Positions 8,319-15,601 of a stretch of DNA of 64,000 nt are shown piece by piece. The DNA is from Methanococcoides sp. EBM-47 (GTDB lineage: Archaea > Halobacteriota > Methanosarcinia > Methanosarcinales > Methanosarcinaceae), in the NCBI GenBank assembly GCA_001896725.1, contig MPPA01000052.1:1-64000 (forward strand), written 5' to 3'. The first letter of the stretch is position 1; every line of letters begins with the position of its first letter. The position numbers and the translations under genes are program-made. The notes beneath the pieces are model-generated. The model saw only the letters and a program-made list of their open reading frames with translations. It was not told where the DNA came from and searched no databases.

Positions 8319-8828
8319 ATGTGCAAAGCAAACCAATTCCTCGAGGAAGAGGATGCAGTATCCCCGGTCATCGGCGTAATCCTGATGGTCGCAATTACTG
8401 TTATCCTTGCAGCAGTCATTGCTGCGTTCGTGTTCGGCATGGGACCACCGAAACAGGCACCACAGGCGAGCCTGAGGGCGAGCGGAGATGTTGTTAAAGA
8501 TGAAGAAGGAGATTCATTTGCCGCAGTTAAAATTCAGCACCAAGGTGGAGACGTAATTTCGTTAATGTCAACAAATACTAAAGTCACATTATCTGGCAAT
8601 GCTACCTATAGTGGAGATGTGAATATCGTACCCACCCTTGAAGAGTTCACTGCTGGTGATACTTTGTATGTATACAACAATGATGGAAAACTCGAACTCG
8701 GAACAAGTGCAAACGCTAATGAAGTCACAGAAATGCTACCTATCGCAACAAGTGGTGAGACAATCAATGTACTTATCATTGATGTCACAAGCCAGCAGAT
8801 GATTGCAGACATGAACGTCAGGTTCTAA
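8319..8828 (+). CDS. Archaeal type IV pilin-like protein
   Basis: A 169-residue surface protein with a class III signal peptide. Residues 1-13 are charged, followed by EEEDAVSPVIGVILMVAIT, where a PibD/EppA-type prepilin peptidase would cut before the DAVSPVIGV segment, then a long hydrophobic helix (about 14-38) that forms the filament core. The rest is a beta-rich domain, as in the DUF1628/Pilin_N family. The start at 8319 has AGGAGAG 10 nt upstream; earlier in-frame starts lie inside the DUF5371 gene. A strong hairpin terminator follows. Likely an adhesion pilin; no pilus ATPase is adjacent. Confidence 0.9.
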   Translation: MCKANQFLEEEDAVSPVIGVILMVAITVILAAVIAAFVFGMGPPKQAPQASLRASGDVVKDEEGDSFAAVKIQHQGGDVISLMSTNTKVTLSGNATYSGDVNIVPTLEEFTAGDTLYVYNNDGKLELGTSANANEVTEMLPIATSGETINVLIIDVTSQQMIADMNVRF

Positions 8829-8850
8829 AACTGAACACATGAAAACCACA

Positions 8851-8898
8851 GGATAAGAGTGTAGCAATACACCCCTTGTCCTTTCTGACTTTTTTTAT
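8851..8898 (+). terminator. Hairpin terminator after the pilin gene
   Basis: GGATAAG and GTGTA on the 5' side pair with TACAC and CTTGTCC on the 3' side around a GCAA loop (8851-8881), followed by a run of seven Ts near 8891-8898. Confidence 0.7.
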
Positions 8899-9010
8899 TG
8901 CTCTGATGACCTTACAGATGTCATATTCTATGCCACAGTATCTGTGAAATGTCATGGGATGACCTCGGAGCAGGCCGTACATTAAGGAGCGTCCATTCTC
9001 ACAGGGTCGG

Positions 9011-9067
9011 GAAGTGACGGCATCTGTATGAGCTTATATTCCCGGGCATGCCCTTGGATATGCTCAT
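9011..9067 (+). other. Long imperfect hairpin, possible degenerate copy of the structured element
   Basis: ATGAGC at 9028-9033 pairs with GCTCAT at 9062-9067, ATAT at 9036-9039 with ATAT at 9058-9061, and inside them GGGCATGCCC forms its own stem. The preceding GGGAAGTGACGG resembles GGGAAGTGAGGAGG of the element at 430-442, and CCTTGGATAT resembles CCTATGGATAT, so this may be a decayed third copy. The resemblance is weak. Confidence 0.3.
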
Positions 9068-9076
9068 TGCAAAACA

Positions 9077-9232
9077 TCATGCATAATATTTGATTATGAT
9101 GAATACTCCTATGAGTATCAGAAAAGAGGAGAAGATCAGAAGGGCATCTGTTTCAGATAAAAATGAGAAGATCAGACCAAATGTTAAAATTACGGCTCCT
9201 GCTTTTACTCTTTTTAGTTGTTTACTTTCCAT
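9077..9232 (-). CDS. Small two-helix membrane protein (51 aa)
   Basis: Not recognised as a named family. The frame runs from ATG 9232 to TGA 9077. Residues 1-11 are basic (MESKQLKRVKA), followed by two hydrophobic segments (about 12-25 and 31-48) separated by SETDA and closing with KYYA, as in small membrane proteins with an inside-positive N-terminus. A TATA-like TTTATATAA on the minus strand at about 9256-9264 lies about 25-30 nt before the ATG, which fits a leaderless transcript. No Shine-Dalgarno is present, as expected for leaderless genes. Could be chance, but the promoter placement and charge pattern support it. Confidence 0.5.
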   Translation of the reverse strand: MESKQLKRVKAGAVILTFGLIFSFLSETDALLIFSSFLILIGVFIIIKYYA

Positions 9233-9504
9233 ATAAATCTATTAATTTTTATGGTTTATATAAATATGTGTTTTTTCTGTATAAAGGATATTAATAGAGA
9301 AAGTAATTACAGGCATCGGAAGAGGCAAATGCCAGATAGGTGAATTCATGGAATATCGGCTTTCTCAACAGCCGGTTCTCACAATATTAACGTACCCATG
9401 GTAAATTCGTAACCCATCTCATAATTCACGGTCATTGAAATATTATGATGCATATCATGAATTATATTCAGGTTCTCTTAAATACGTTCACCTCATAAAA
9501 TAGT

Positions 9505-9600
9505 ATGATCCCGGTTGGAAACTACTGGGGCCTATCCATAGGGGGACAATGATCCCTAAAACTTCCCGGGAAGGTGTCAGCCAACCTCCTTCTTTCCATG
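9505..9600 (-). ncRNA. Candidate structured element, copy B
   Basis: Read on the minus strand, this segment contains GGGAAGT, a GGG/CCC hairpin, CCCCTATGGATAGG and CCCCAG in the same order as copy A near 421-480 on the plus strand. Stem bases differ while pairing is kept (GGAGG/CCTCC in A, GGG/CCC here; CTAT/ATAG in A, CTA/TAG here). A longer closing stem GGTTGG (9513-9518) with CCAACC (9581-9586) is also possible, as is the palindrome CTTCCCGGGAAG. Strand is uncertain: a TTAAATA near 9478-9484 could instead drive plus-strand transcription. Confidence 0.35.
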
Positions 9601-9755
9601 CTGATATCCTTCCTTTCTTCAGTCAGACCTCAAAGAGCGTCCTGGTGCGGGTATGAGACCGGTATATGATCTTCAATGACGGTTTCAACAGGTATATATA
9701 CAATACAAAGACAATTCTATTTAATACATAATGTCACGCACAGGAGGTTTATGTC

Positions 9756-10322
9756 ATGGAAATTGAAAAGCTTTTAAGGGATAGCTGGGGGATATTCCAG
9801 AAGAACATCGTTGCGTTTATTATCGGTACACTTATAGCAATAATAGGATCAATACTTATTGTGACCATTGCACCGTTGTTCTACGGTGTCACATACATGG
9901 CAGCAAAGGCTATTAGAGGGGAAACTGTGGAAATAGGCGATGTCTTTGCAGGGTTCAAAGTGCCCGGAGCCTTTGTGCAGAGCTGGGTGGTCGGCATCAT
10001 ATATCTGGCACTGATGGTCGCAGGTTCCATGTTGCTGGGAAGGGTAGGAGGTATTGTTGGGATACTGATGATCTATGCTTTGCCGCTTCTGGTCATAAAA
10101 GGATACAAAGGAGCAGATGCTCTCAGGGAGAACTTTGAGCTGATACAGAAATACCCCACGGACACTGTTATCGTATTCCTTGTGTTCTTCGCGCTCAACC
10201 TCATCGGCAGCCTTATAATGATCGGGGCGCTCATCACGATCCCGCTTAGTCAGATAGGCTATACCCTTACGGCAAAGAACCTGGCGGACAGCGGTCAGCC
10301 AGTGGCCTATATAGAGGGATGA
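9756..10322 (+). CDS. Integral membrane protein, tandem paralogue 1
   Basis: A 188-residue membrane protein of unknown function. Four to five hydrophobic segments are visible (about 18-45, 72-92, 95-115, 138-165). It is paralogous to the next gene: both start MEIExLLxxxWxIFQK, continue with IIGxLIxIxGSI, and share the VFAGFK motif near residue 70. The architecture resembles membrane proteins of the DUF975/DUF4013 kind with a polar N-terminal amphipathic helix. GGAGGT lies 8 nt before the ATG and TATATATA near 9692-9700 is the likely promoter. A hairpin terminator follows, so the two copies are probably separate transcripts. Confidence 0.75.
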   Translation: MEIEKLLRDSWGIFQKNIVAFIIGTLIAIIGSILIVTIAPLFYGVTYMAAKAIRGETVEIGDVFAGFKVPGAFVQSWVVGIIYLALMVAGSMLLGRVGGIVGILMIYALPLLVIKGYKGADALRENFELIQKYPTDTVIVFLVFFALNLIGSLIMIGALITIPLSQIGYTLTAKNLADSGQPVAYIEG

Positions 10323-10333
10323 GACAGATCACG

Positions 10334-10363
10334 GCCTAAACAAGGCATTTTTATTTTTTTTGG
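10334..10363 (+). terminator. Terminator after membrane paralogue 1
   Basis: GCCT (10334-10337) pairs with AGGC (10343-10346) around AAACA, followed by ATTTTTATTTTTTTT. The short stem is backed by a long T-run, typical for archaeal termination. Confidence 0.55.
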
Positions 10364-10430
10364 GATAAGTATATATATCATATAATAATATTTATTTAAA
10401 GTAATATATTTATTCACAGGAGGCAACAAT

Positions 10431-11021
10431 ATGGAGATAGAAACTCTCTTAAAGAACACCTGGAACATTTTCCAGAAGGATCTGGTCACGTACATCATCG
10501 GTGCGCTTATAACGATCTTCGGATCGATCATCCTGATAACATCTGCCCCATTGGCCTATGGTCTTGCCCACATGGCTGCAAAGGGAACAAGAGGAGAAAA
10601 AATAGAGGTAACTGATGTCTTCGCAGGGTTCAAGCTCGATAAGTTCATACAGAGCTGGCTACTGTTCCTGATAATTATGATACCCATATTTATAGGGTTC
10701 CTGCTCCTGGTCATTCCGGGAATTATAATCAGCATAGCCTTTGCGATCATTTTCCTCTATGCACTGCCCTTGATGGTGGTCAATGGCACCGGTGCAGTGG
10801 ACTCCCTGAAGGAGAGCTTGGAAATGGCAAAGACCAATCCCCAGGACACAATTATACTGGTAGTACTGGTCATGGTCCTCAATGCCATCGGCAGCGCAAT
10901 ATGGATAGGGACCATCCTCACGATGCCCTTTACAATGCTGATGCTTATCCTTGCACTCCCCATGGTAACAGGCGCAAAGCCTGAAATGAATGTGCAGGAT
11001 GCTACCGTATCAGAGGTCTGA
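10431..11021 (+). CDS. Integral membrane protein, tandem paralogue 2
   Basis: A 196-residue paralogue of the preceding gene, with the same N-terminal MEIETLLKNTWNIFQK, the GALITIFGSII segment, DVFAGFK near residue 65 and hydrophobic segments at about 18-45, 75-112, 138-160 and 165-180. Function unknown. It carries its own upstream A+T-rich promoter region and AGGAGG about 8 nt before the ATG, and ends in a strong terminator. The two copies have diverged clearly in the middle and C-terminal parts, so the duplication is not recent. Confidence 0.75.
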   Translation: MEIETLLKNTWNIFQKDLVTYIIGALITIFGSIILITSAPLAYGLAHMAAKGTRGEKIEVTDVFAGFKLDKFIQSWLLFLIIMIPIFIGFLLLVIPGIIISIAFAIIFLYALPLMVVNGTGAVDSLKESLEMAKTNPQDTIILVVLVMVLNAIGSAIWIGTILTMPFTMLMLILALPMVTGAKPEMNVQDATVSEV

Positions 11022-11028
11022 GACCAGC

Positions 11029-11061
11029 CTGTGAAAGTTTTCACAGTCCTTTTCTTTTTTT
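11029..11061 (+). terminator. Terminator after membrane paralogue 2
   Basis: CTGTGAAA pairs with TTTCACAG (11029-11046, seven to eight base pairs), followed by TCCTTTTCTTTTTTT. It starts 8 nt past the stop codon. Confidence 0.7.
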
Positions 11062-11164
11062 GTATCCTGCGACCTGTTATCCGTATCAGCCGTGCGGACA
11101 CTTAATGGACACAGTCCCTGGCTCCAAGATGACATAAAAAGAAGAGCTATCAGGTATTGTTACT

Positions 11165-13648
11165 TCAGATATTATATATCTCAGAGCTCTTTCTTACTTT
11201 TTCAATATCCCTGTCGATAACCGACAGTTTATTCTTGTCCACTTTGATCCCTGCAAGGTTCTCAATGAACCAGATAGATTTCACATGGTCGTCCGGGGTA
11301 AGTTTCCAGTCAGGTTTCTCCATGTAGAAATCGATGCCTTCGGCGTATCTCATAAGCTCCATACGCACTTCCTCTGTGATCCAGCCCAGTTCCTCATAGT
11401 AAGAGAGAATATCAGGAAGATTGTTCCTCCCCACAAGCTCCATAAGGAACTCAAGCCATTCCATACACAGCTTGACGCTGGAGGAATTTTTCATGATATG
11501 TGCAAGCTGTATGCTCTGACCAGGTCTGCCCCTGGCACCGATCCTTTTAAGCTCCCCCTCCACATATCCTGACAGCTCGGTCATTTCATCCCTTATCCCT
11601 TGCTGTGCAGCCGAAACGCTTGAAACTTCGGTCCCAAGCTTTAGAACGTTGCCTTTCATATCCTGCATGGCTGTAGACATTTCCGCACCTGACCTCTCCA
11701 TACCCATGAGTCGTGGCACGAGTTCCTCCATTGCATCAGCCTTAGCTGACAAAACAGAGAAACGGTCATCATTTTCCTGCGCATTTTCCTGCATCTTGGA
11801 AACAAGGGCCGTATAGGACCCCACAAGTTCTGAAATATGCTTCTCTATACTGGAAAGGCTTGACAGGATATCCTTGTTCTCGGACAGGACATGGGCCACC
11901 TGTTGTTCCATACCCGACAGATGTGATTCCAGCCGGACCATGCGCTCATCCAGATCATCGAATTTCATACCCGTAGCCTTCATTACATCATCAGAAGAAC
12001 TTTGCAAAGACTTCACAGAGTCACCAAGAACGGTCACATTCCCTGAAAGTTCCTCATACATACCATACATCTGGGAGATGTTCCCTGCAGATAATTCCAG
12101 CTTCTCTCTAAGATCATCAAGTTCTCCGGACACGATCGGAGCAGACCCCTGAGAATCCCTGGTACTTGCAGGAGAAGATACCCCTTCATCTGTTTTCCCA
12201 TGCCGGGAAAGAGTGTCGGATGAGCTCTGTTTTGGATCTGCACCAGCTCCTGATAGATCACTGTGAACAGGAAAATGTGCCCGGGGTTCATTATCGATCT
12301 TAAGCTCTTGCGGAAAATCGAACAAAGGATTCTCCACCGGGGTCACCTTTACAAAATCACCCGCAGAAATGCTACTATCATGAACATCTGACAGACCAAC
12401 CTGTTCAGATCGTGGAGAGGGCACCGACAGGCCAGCAGCATCTTTGGAAGGTGAAAAAGGCGATGTGTCTGAAAGTACCCGATCAAAGGGTGAAGAGGTA
12501 GAAGCGATCGATGATGTATTGTCCCTTGCCTGCATCCGGCTGTCATATACCGGATCATCAGGCAACTGAAAAGGATCATCCTCTTCGCGAACATTACCTT
12601 CCTTTATTTTCTCCATTTTTTCCAGCAAACTTTTGCCTTTAGTAAGGCTTCTGACGTTAGCAAATATAGAATTTGCCAGCTCGCTTATGCTCGTTGCCAG
12701 GTTGCCGGAAACACCGGTCACCCTTTCACCGATACCAGTTTTTTTCTCTGATGCTGTGGGCACATGTCCGGGGGTAAAGCCATCTGGGAACGGAGGATTC
12801 TGTCCGAAGAACGGAAAAGGAGGGGAACCTGATGGAACGGTCTGACCTGCAAATGGATCAGAGGCTGGTGAGGAGGCGCCCTGAGCAAAAGGATCACGGG
12901 AGACAGCAGATGAACTCTGCGACAGACCGGGCTCTGCAACAGGAGGAACGAAGGCTGAGGAAGTTCCGGGGAAAGGATGGTCCGAAGACCTAGACGTCTG
13001 AAGAGGTGGGACCATAGCATCAAAAGCAGGGAACTGCTGAGGAGAAGATGAAATATTTCCATCAGGCACCGGAAAAACCGGTGAGTTGAACGAACTGGGA
13101 CCATTTATGTTAGGACCCTGAGCAAAAAGCTTTGAAGGATCTGGTGAACTGATCCCCTGCTTTTCATGGGATTGCACTGAACTGCTGCCATTGGGAACAT
13201 CATCATGTAATGCCAGTTCAAAAAGAGGAGGTTTTTTATTCCTGGTGACCTGTGCTTTTGACAGTTCCTGTGCTCCTCTTGCAGGAGCCGCTGTGGACCC
13301 CATTGATGGGTCCTGAGATAACAAAGGAGTTAAAGGTCCTTGCCCCATATCCTTTGTAAAAGGGGTAGTTGAGACACTTGCGAGTTCCTGATCCGGTTGA
13401 AGAGAACTGATATCAGGCAATTCCATCGAGAACAACGGTGCAGATGGCTCGGAAAGAGATGAAGATGAGCTCTTTTCAGACACATCGATATCTTCCTCTT
13501 GTATGGCTGAATCCGAAAAAGCTTTCTGGAAAAGATCTGGTACCTGAGCACCAAGAGCGAAGGGTGGTGGACCTGATACAGTATCTGCATCAGTATCCTG
13601 CTCTTCTTCCTTCTTCTGGTCTGCCGTTTCCCATGGAAATTTGCTCAT
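11165..13648 (-). CDS. Orphan FlaD/FlaE-domain protein with a very long disordered N-terminus
   Basis: An 827-residue protein. Residues 1-490 are rich in Ser, Pro, Phe and Gly with repeated short motifs (SSPF, DPFAQG, FAQGPN) and look disordered. Residues about 510-690 are heptad-like and should form a coiled coil. Residues about 705-820 are a FlaD/FlaE (ArlD/E) domain: LCMEWLEFLMELVGRNNL, LGWITEEVR, YAEGIDFYMEKPDWKL and DDHVKSIWFIENLAG align with the same region of the operon-encoded protein at 53730-55019. ArlC/D/E proteins link the archaellum motor to CheF and the chemotaxis system. This copy stands alone, 35 kb from the archaellum operon, and is far longer than usual. Confidence 0.8.
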   Translation of the reverse strand: MSKFPWETADQKKEEEQDTDADTVSGPPPFALGAQVPDLFQKAFSDSAIQEEDIDVSEKSSSSSLSEPSAPLFSMELPDISSLQPDQELASVSTTPFTKDMGQGPLTPLLSQDPSMGSTAAPARGAQELSKAQVTRNKKPPLFELALHDDVPNGSSSVQSHEKQGISSPDPSKLFAQGPNINGPSSFNSPVFPVPDGNISSSPQQFPAFDAMVPPLQTSRSSDHPFPGTSSAFVPPVAEPGLSQSSSAVSRDPFAQGASSPASDPFAGQTVPSGSPPFPFFGQNPPFPDGFTPGHVPTASEKKTGIGERVTGVSGNLATSISELANSIFANVRSLTKGKSLLEKMEKIKEGNVREEDDPFQLPDDPVYDSRMQARDNTSSIASTSSPFDRVLSDTSPFSPSKDAAGLSVPSPRSEQVGLSDVHDSSISAGDFVKVTPVENPLFDFPQELKIDNEPRAHFPVHSDLSGAGADPKQSSSDTLSRHGKTDEGVSSPASTRDSQGSAPIVSGELDDLREKLELSAGNISQMYGMYEELSGNVTVLGDSVKSLQSSSDDVMKATGMKFDDLDERMVRLESHLSGMEQQVAHVLSENKDILSSLSSIEKHISELVGSYTALVSKMQENAQENDDRFSVLSAKADAMEELVPRLMGMERSGAEMSTAMQDMKGNVLKLGTEVSSVSAAQQGIRDEMTELSGYVEGELKRIGARGRPGQSIQLAHIMKNSSSVKLCMEWLEFLMELVGRNNLPDILSYYEELGWITEEVRMELMRYAEGIDFYMEKPDWKLTPDDHVKSIWFIENLAGIKVDKNKLSVIDRDIEKVRKSSEIYNI

Positions 13649-14050
13649 AGAGTCTCAACTTCAGATGTTTAGGTTTGAATTAACTAATATAAATTATACA
13701 TGTATTTATATAAAACTTATTGATTAACCTCATCTGAATTAAAAAACAGAATGATGATCAGAACAGGATGGTCAAAAGAAGGCGCACATGAAATTTGAGG
13801 GAATGGACGAGAGATAAAGGATGAAATTTGTGCTAGAAATTCATGTTGTTGTTACTCTGTGCGCCTATAATGTGCATACGTTATCAAAATATATAAGGAT
13901 TTTGCATTTGTCCAAAGTAAATGAAGCGTAATAGGGCATTGAATTTGATTATCATCATAATGATGATTATGTGTGTAGTGTGCAAATATATACTGCATAA
14001 AGATAAAAACTAAGTGAAGGCGTTCAAAGAGACATCAAGAAAGGCACTGA
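13649..14050. other. Promoter region of the orphan FlaD gene and unexplained 3' region of thiI
   Basis: A TATA-like TTTATATAAA at 13706-13715 is the likely minus-strand promoter of the orphan FlaD gene (about 60 nt before its ATG). GGCGCAC at 13781-13787 is repeated inverted as GTGCGCC at 13859-13865 with a 71-nt spacer. A 36-codon plus-strand frame from ATG 13821 has no clear support. No RNA gene was recognised. Confidence 0.4.
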
Positions 14051-15220
14051 TCATAATTTGAACATTTTTGCTCCTGAAACAGAGCAGTTCACCAAACTAT
14101 CGATATCTACTTTGCTCTCCTCAGTAAGCAAAGAATCACATTCTGACATAGTTGCGGGTTTTTCCGGAACAGCCGAACAACATGTTACAGGCCTGACCGA
14201 TATATTGTAAGAACCGATCCTTTTTGCAATATCTATTATATCCGCCTTATCCAAGGCTATCAATGGATGATAGAGTGGTATGGCAAGCCCGTAAAGTTCA
14301 GCGTACATATTCGCAGAGGTCTGGGAAGCTACCTGCCCTAAAGATGAACCCGTAATGATCCCGACAGCGCCTTCACGCTTCATGATCTCATAGGCAACTC
14401 TGTACATGGTCCTTTTACACAGCACACATGTCTTGTTCCTGGAGCACCGTTCCACAAAAGCCTTCAGGGAACATCCATGTGGGACCTCATATATCCTGAA
14501 CGGATGACCAGGGGCCCACTGCTGTAAAACTTTTATACTGTCCAATGCACGCTGTCTGGTAGAACCATCTGCAAAGGGTTCATTATTGCAATAAACAGGG
14601 ATGATCTCAACACCCCTTTTCATCATGAGCCAGGCAGCTACAGGAGAATCGATGCCACCGGATACAAGGGCAACCATTTTTCCCTGAGTACCCAGCGGAA
14701 GACCACCAACACCCCTGAAGTTCTCAGTGAACACATAAGCTTCCTTCTGACGCACCTCTACAAAGATCTCCTTGTCCGGCACAGTAAGGTTCACTATGGG
14801 AGTTTTGCCCTCCAAGAGCAAGCGCTCCCAGACAGCATCCCCACATTTGGTTCCTACGTCCTGGGAAGAAAAATCATGATTACCGGTCCTGCGGGCCCTT
14901 ATGGCAAAGGAGTCACCATCCTTAATAAAAACTGCGCCAATGTCCGCACATTTCCTGGATATATTCTCAAGGTCTGCACCAACAGCAGTTGCAAAAGATG
15001 CAGACACCACACCAAAAACATCAGCTGCCACACTTGCTGCTGTTTCATCGGAAGTATTGATAAATATCCTACCCCATTCCCGGCTCAGGCCTGAGTATTT
15101 CACACCGCGCTGATCAAGCATAGCCGCAATGTTGCGCATAAGGACCTTTTCGTAATGGTTTCTGACACCTGGGCTTTTCAGTGCCAATTCCCCATATCTG
15201 ACAATTACTACGTTGTTCAT
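14051..15220 (-). CDS. thiI: tRNA uracil 4-sulfurtransferase ThiI
   Basis: A 389-residue enzyme that adenylates and thiolates U8 of tRNA; in many organisms it also takes part in thiamine thiazole synthesis. Seen: N-terminal ferredoxin-like and THUMP region (residues 1-165; YGELALKSPGVR start), PP-loop SGGIDSPVAAW near residue 185, and CVLCKRTMYRVA with a CxxC pair. A C-terminal rhodanese domain is absent, as in other archaeal ThiI, so the sulfur route must use the internal cysteines, including the C-terminal CC pair of VTCCSAV, or a separate donor. Downstream of the acyP/thrS group on the same strand but with its own promoter gap. Confidence 0.93.
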   Translation of the reverse strand: MNNVVIVRYGELALKSPGVRNHYEKVLMRNIAAMLDQRGVKYSGLSREWGRIFINTSDETAASVAADVFGVVSASFATAVGADLENISRKCADIGAVFIKDGDSFAIRARRTGNHDFSSQDVGTKCGDAVWERLLLEGKTPIVNLTVPDKEIFVEVRQKEAYVFTENFRGVGGLPLGTQGKMVALVSGGIDSPVAAWLMMKRGVEIIPVYCNNEPFADGSTRQRALDSIKVLQQWAPGHPFRIYEVPHGCSLKAFVERCSRNKTCVLCKRTMYRVAYEIMKREGAVGIITGSSLGQVASQTSANMYAELYGLAIPLYHPLIALDKADIIDIAKRIGSYNISVRPVTCCSAVPEKPATMSECDSLLTEESKVDIDSLVNCSVSGAKMFKL

Positions 15221-15294
15221 CGTCCCACTGTTCTCTGATGGATCTGATATAACTTATAGATAAAGAAGGTTCAATTGTACTAAGACCGACATGC

Positions 15295-15600
15295 TTACCG
15301 TTTTATGACAAAGCCATTGAATTCACCCAAAGCCTCCTTCCATTCGACCTTCAGTGAATCCACACGGGACATAGGAGGACCTACCTTGAGCCTTTGAAGG
15401 AGCAGTTCAACAGACTCCTTGGACCCTTCGGCCAGGACCTGTACACAGCCATCGGAAAGGTTACGCGCATAACCTGCAATACCAAGTTCCTGTGCAGTGT
15501 TCTTTGTGAACTGACGGAAAAAGACCCCCTGTACCCTTCCACATACATGGACCTCGGCAAGTACGTTCCCAATAACCATGGAAGGGTATTCAGGAACCAT
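15295..15600 (-). CDS. acyP: Acylphosphatase
   Basis: A 101-residue acylphosphatase (EC 3.6.1.7), which hydrolyses acyl phosphates such as acetyl phosphate or carbamoyl phosphate. Seen: the signature GRVQGVFFRQFT with the catalytic arginine, the downstream GYARNLSDGCVQVLAEG with the catalytic asparagine, and the C-terminal GFVIKR. Family members are about 90 residues, so ATG 15579 (giving MVIGNVLAEV at the N-terminus) is an equally good start. The ATG at 15600 is one base after the thrS stop, so the two are cotranscribed. A functional link to ThrS is not known. Confidence 0.9.
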   Translation of the reverse strand: MVPEYPSMVIGNVLAEVHVCGRVQGVFFRQFTKNTAQELGIAGYARNLSDGCVQVLAEGSKESVELLLQRLKVGPPMSRVDSLKVEWKEALGEFNGFVIKR

Positions 15601-15601
15601 C

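Larger units (their letters stand above)
8899..9755. other. 850-bp stretch with small gene and structured elements
   Basis: The stretch between the pilin and the next membrane protein gene holds no long frame. It contains a hairpin-rich segment at 9011-9067, a 51-codon leaderless membrane protein gene on the minus strand (9077-9232), an 18-codon frame with a good GGTGA site at 9348-9404, a compact structured element at about 9505-9600, and the promoter of the gene at 9756 (TATATATA near 9692-9700). The listed items are described separately. Confidence 0.6.
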
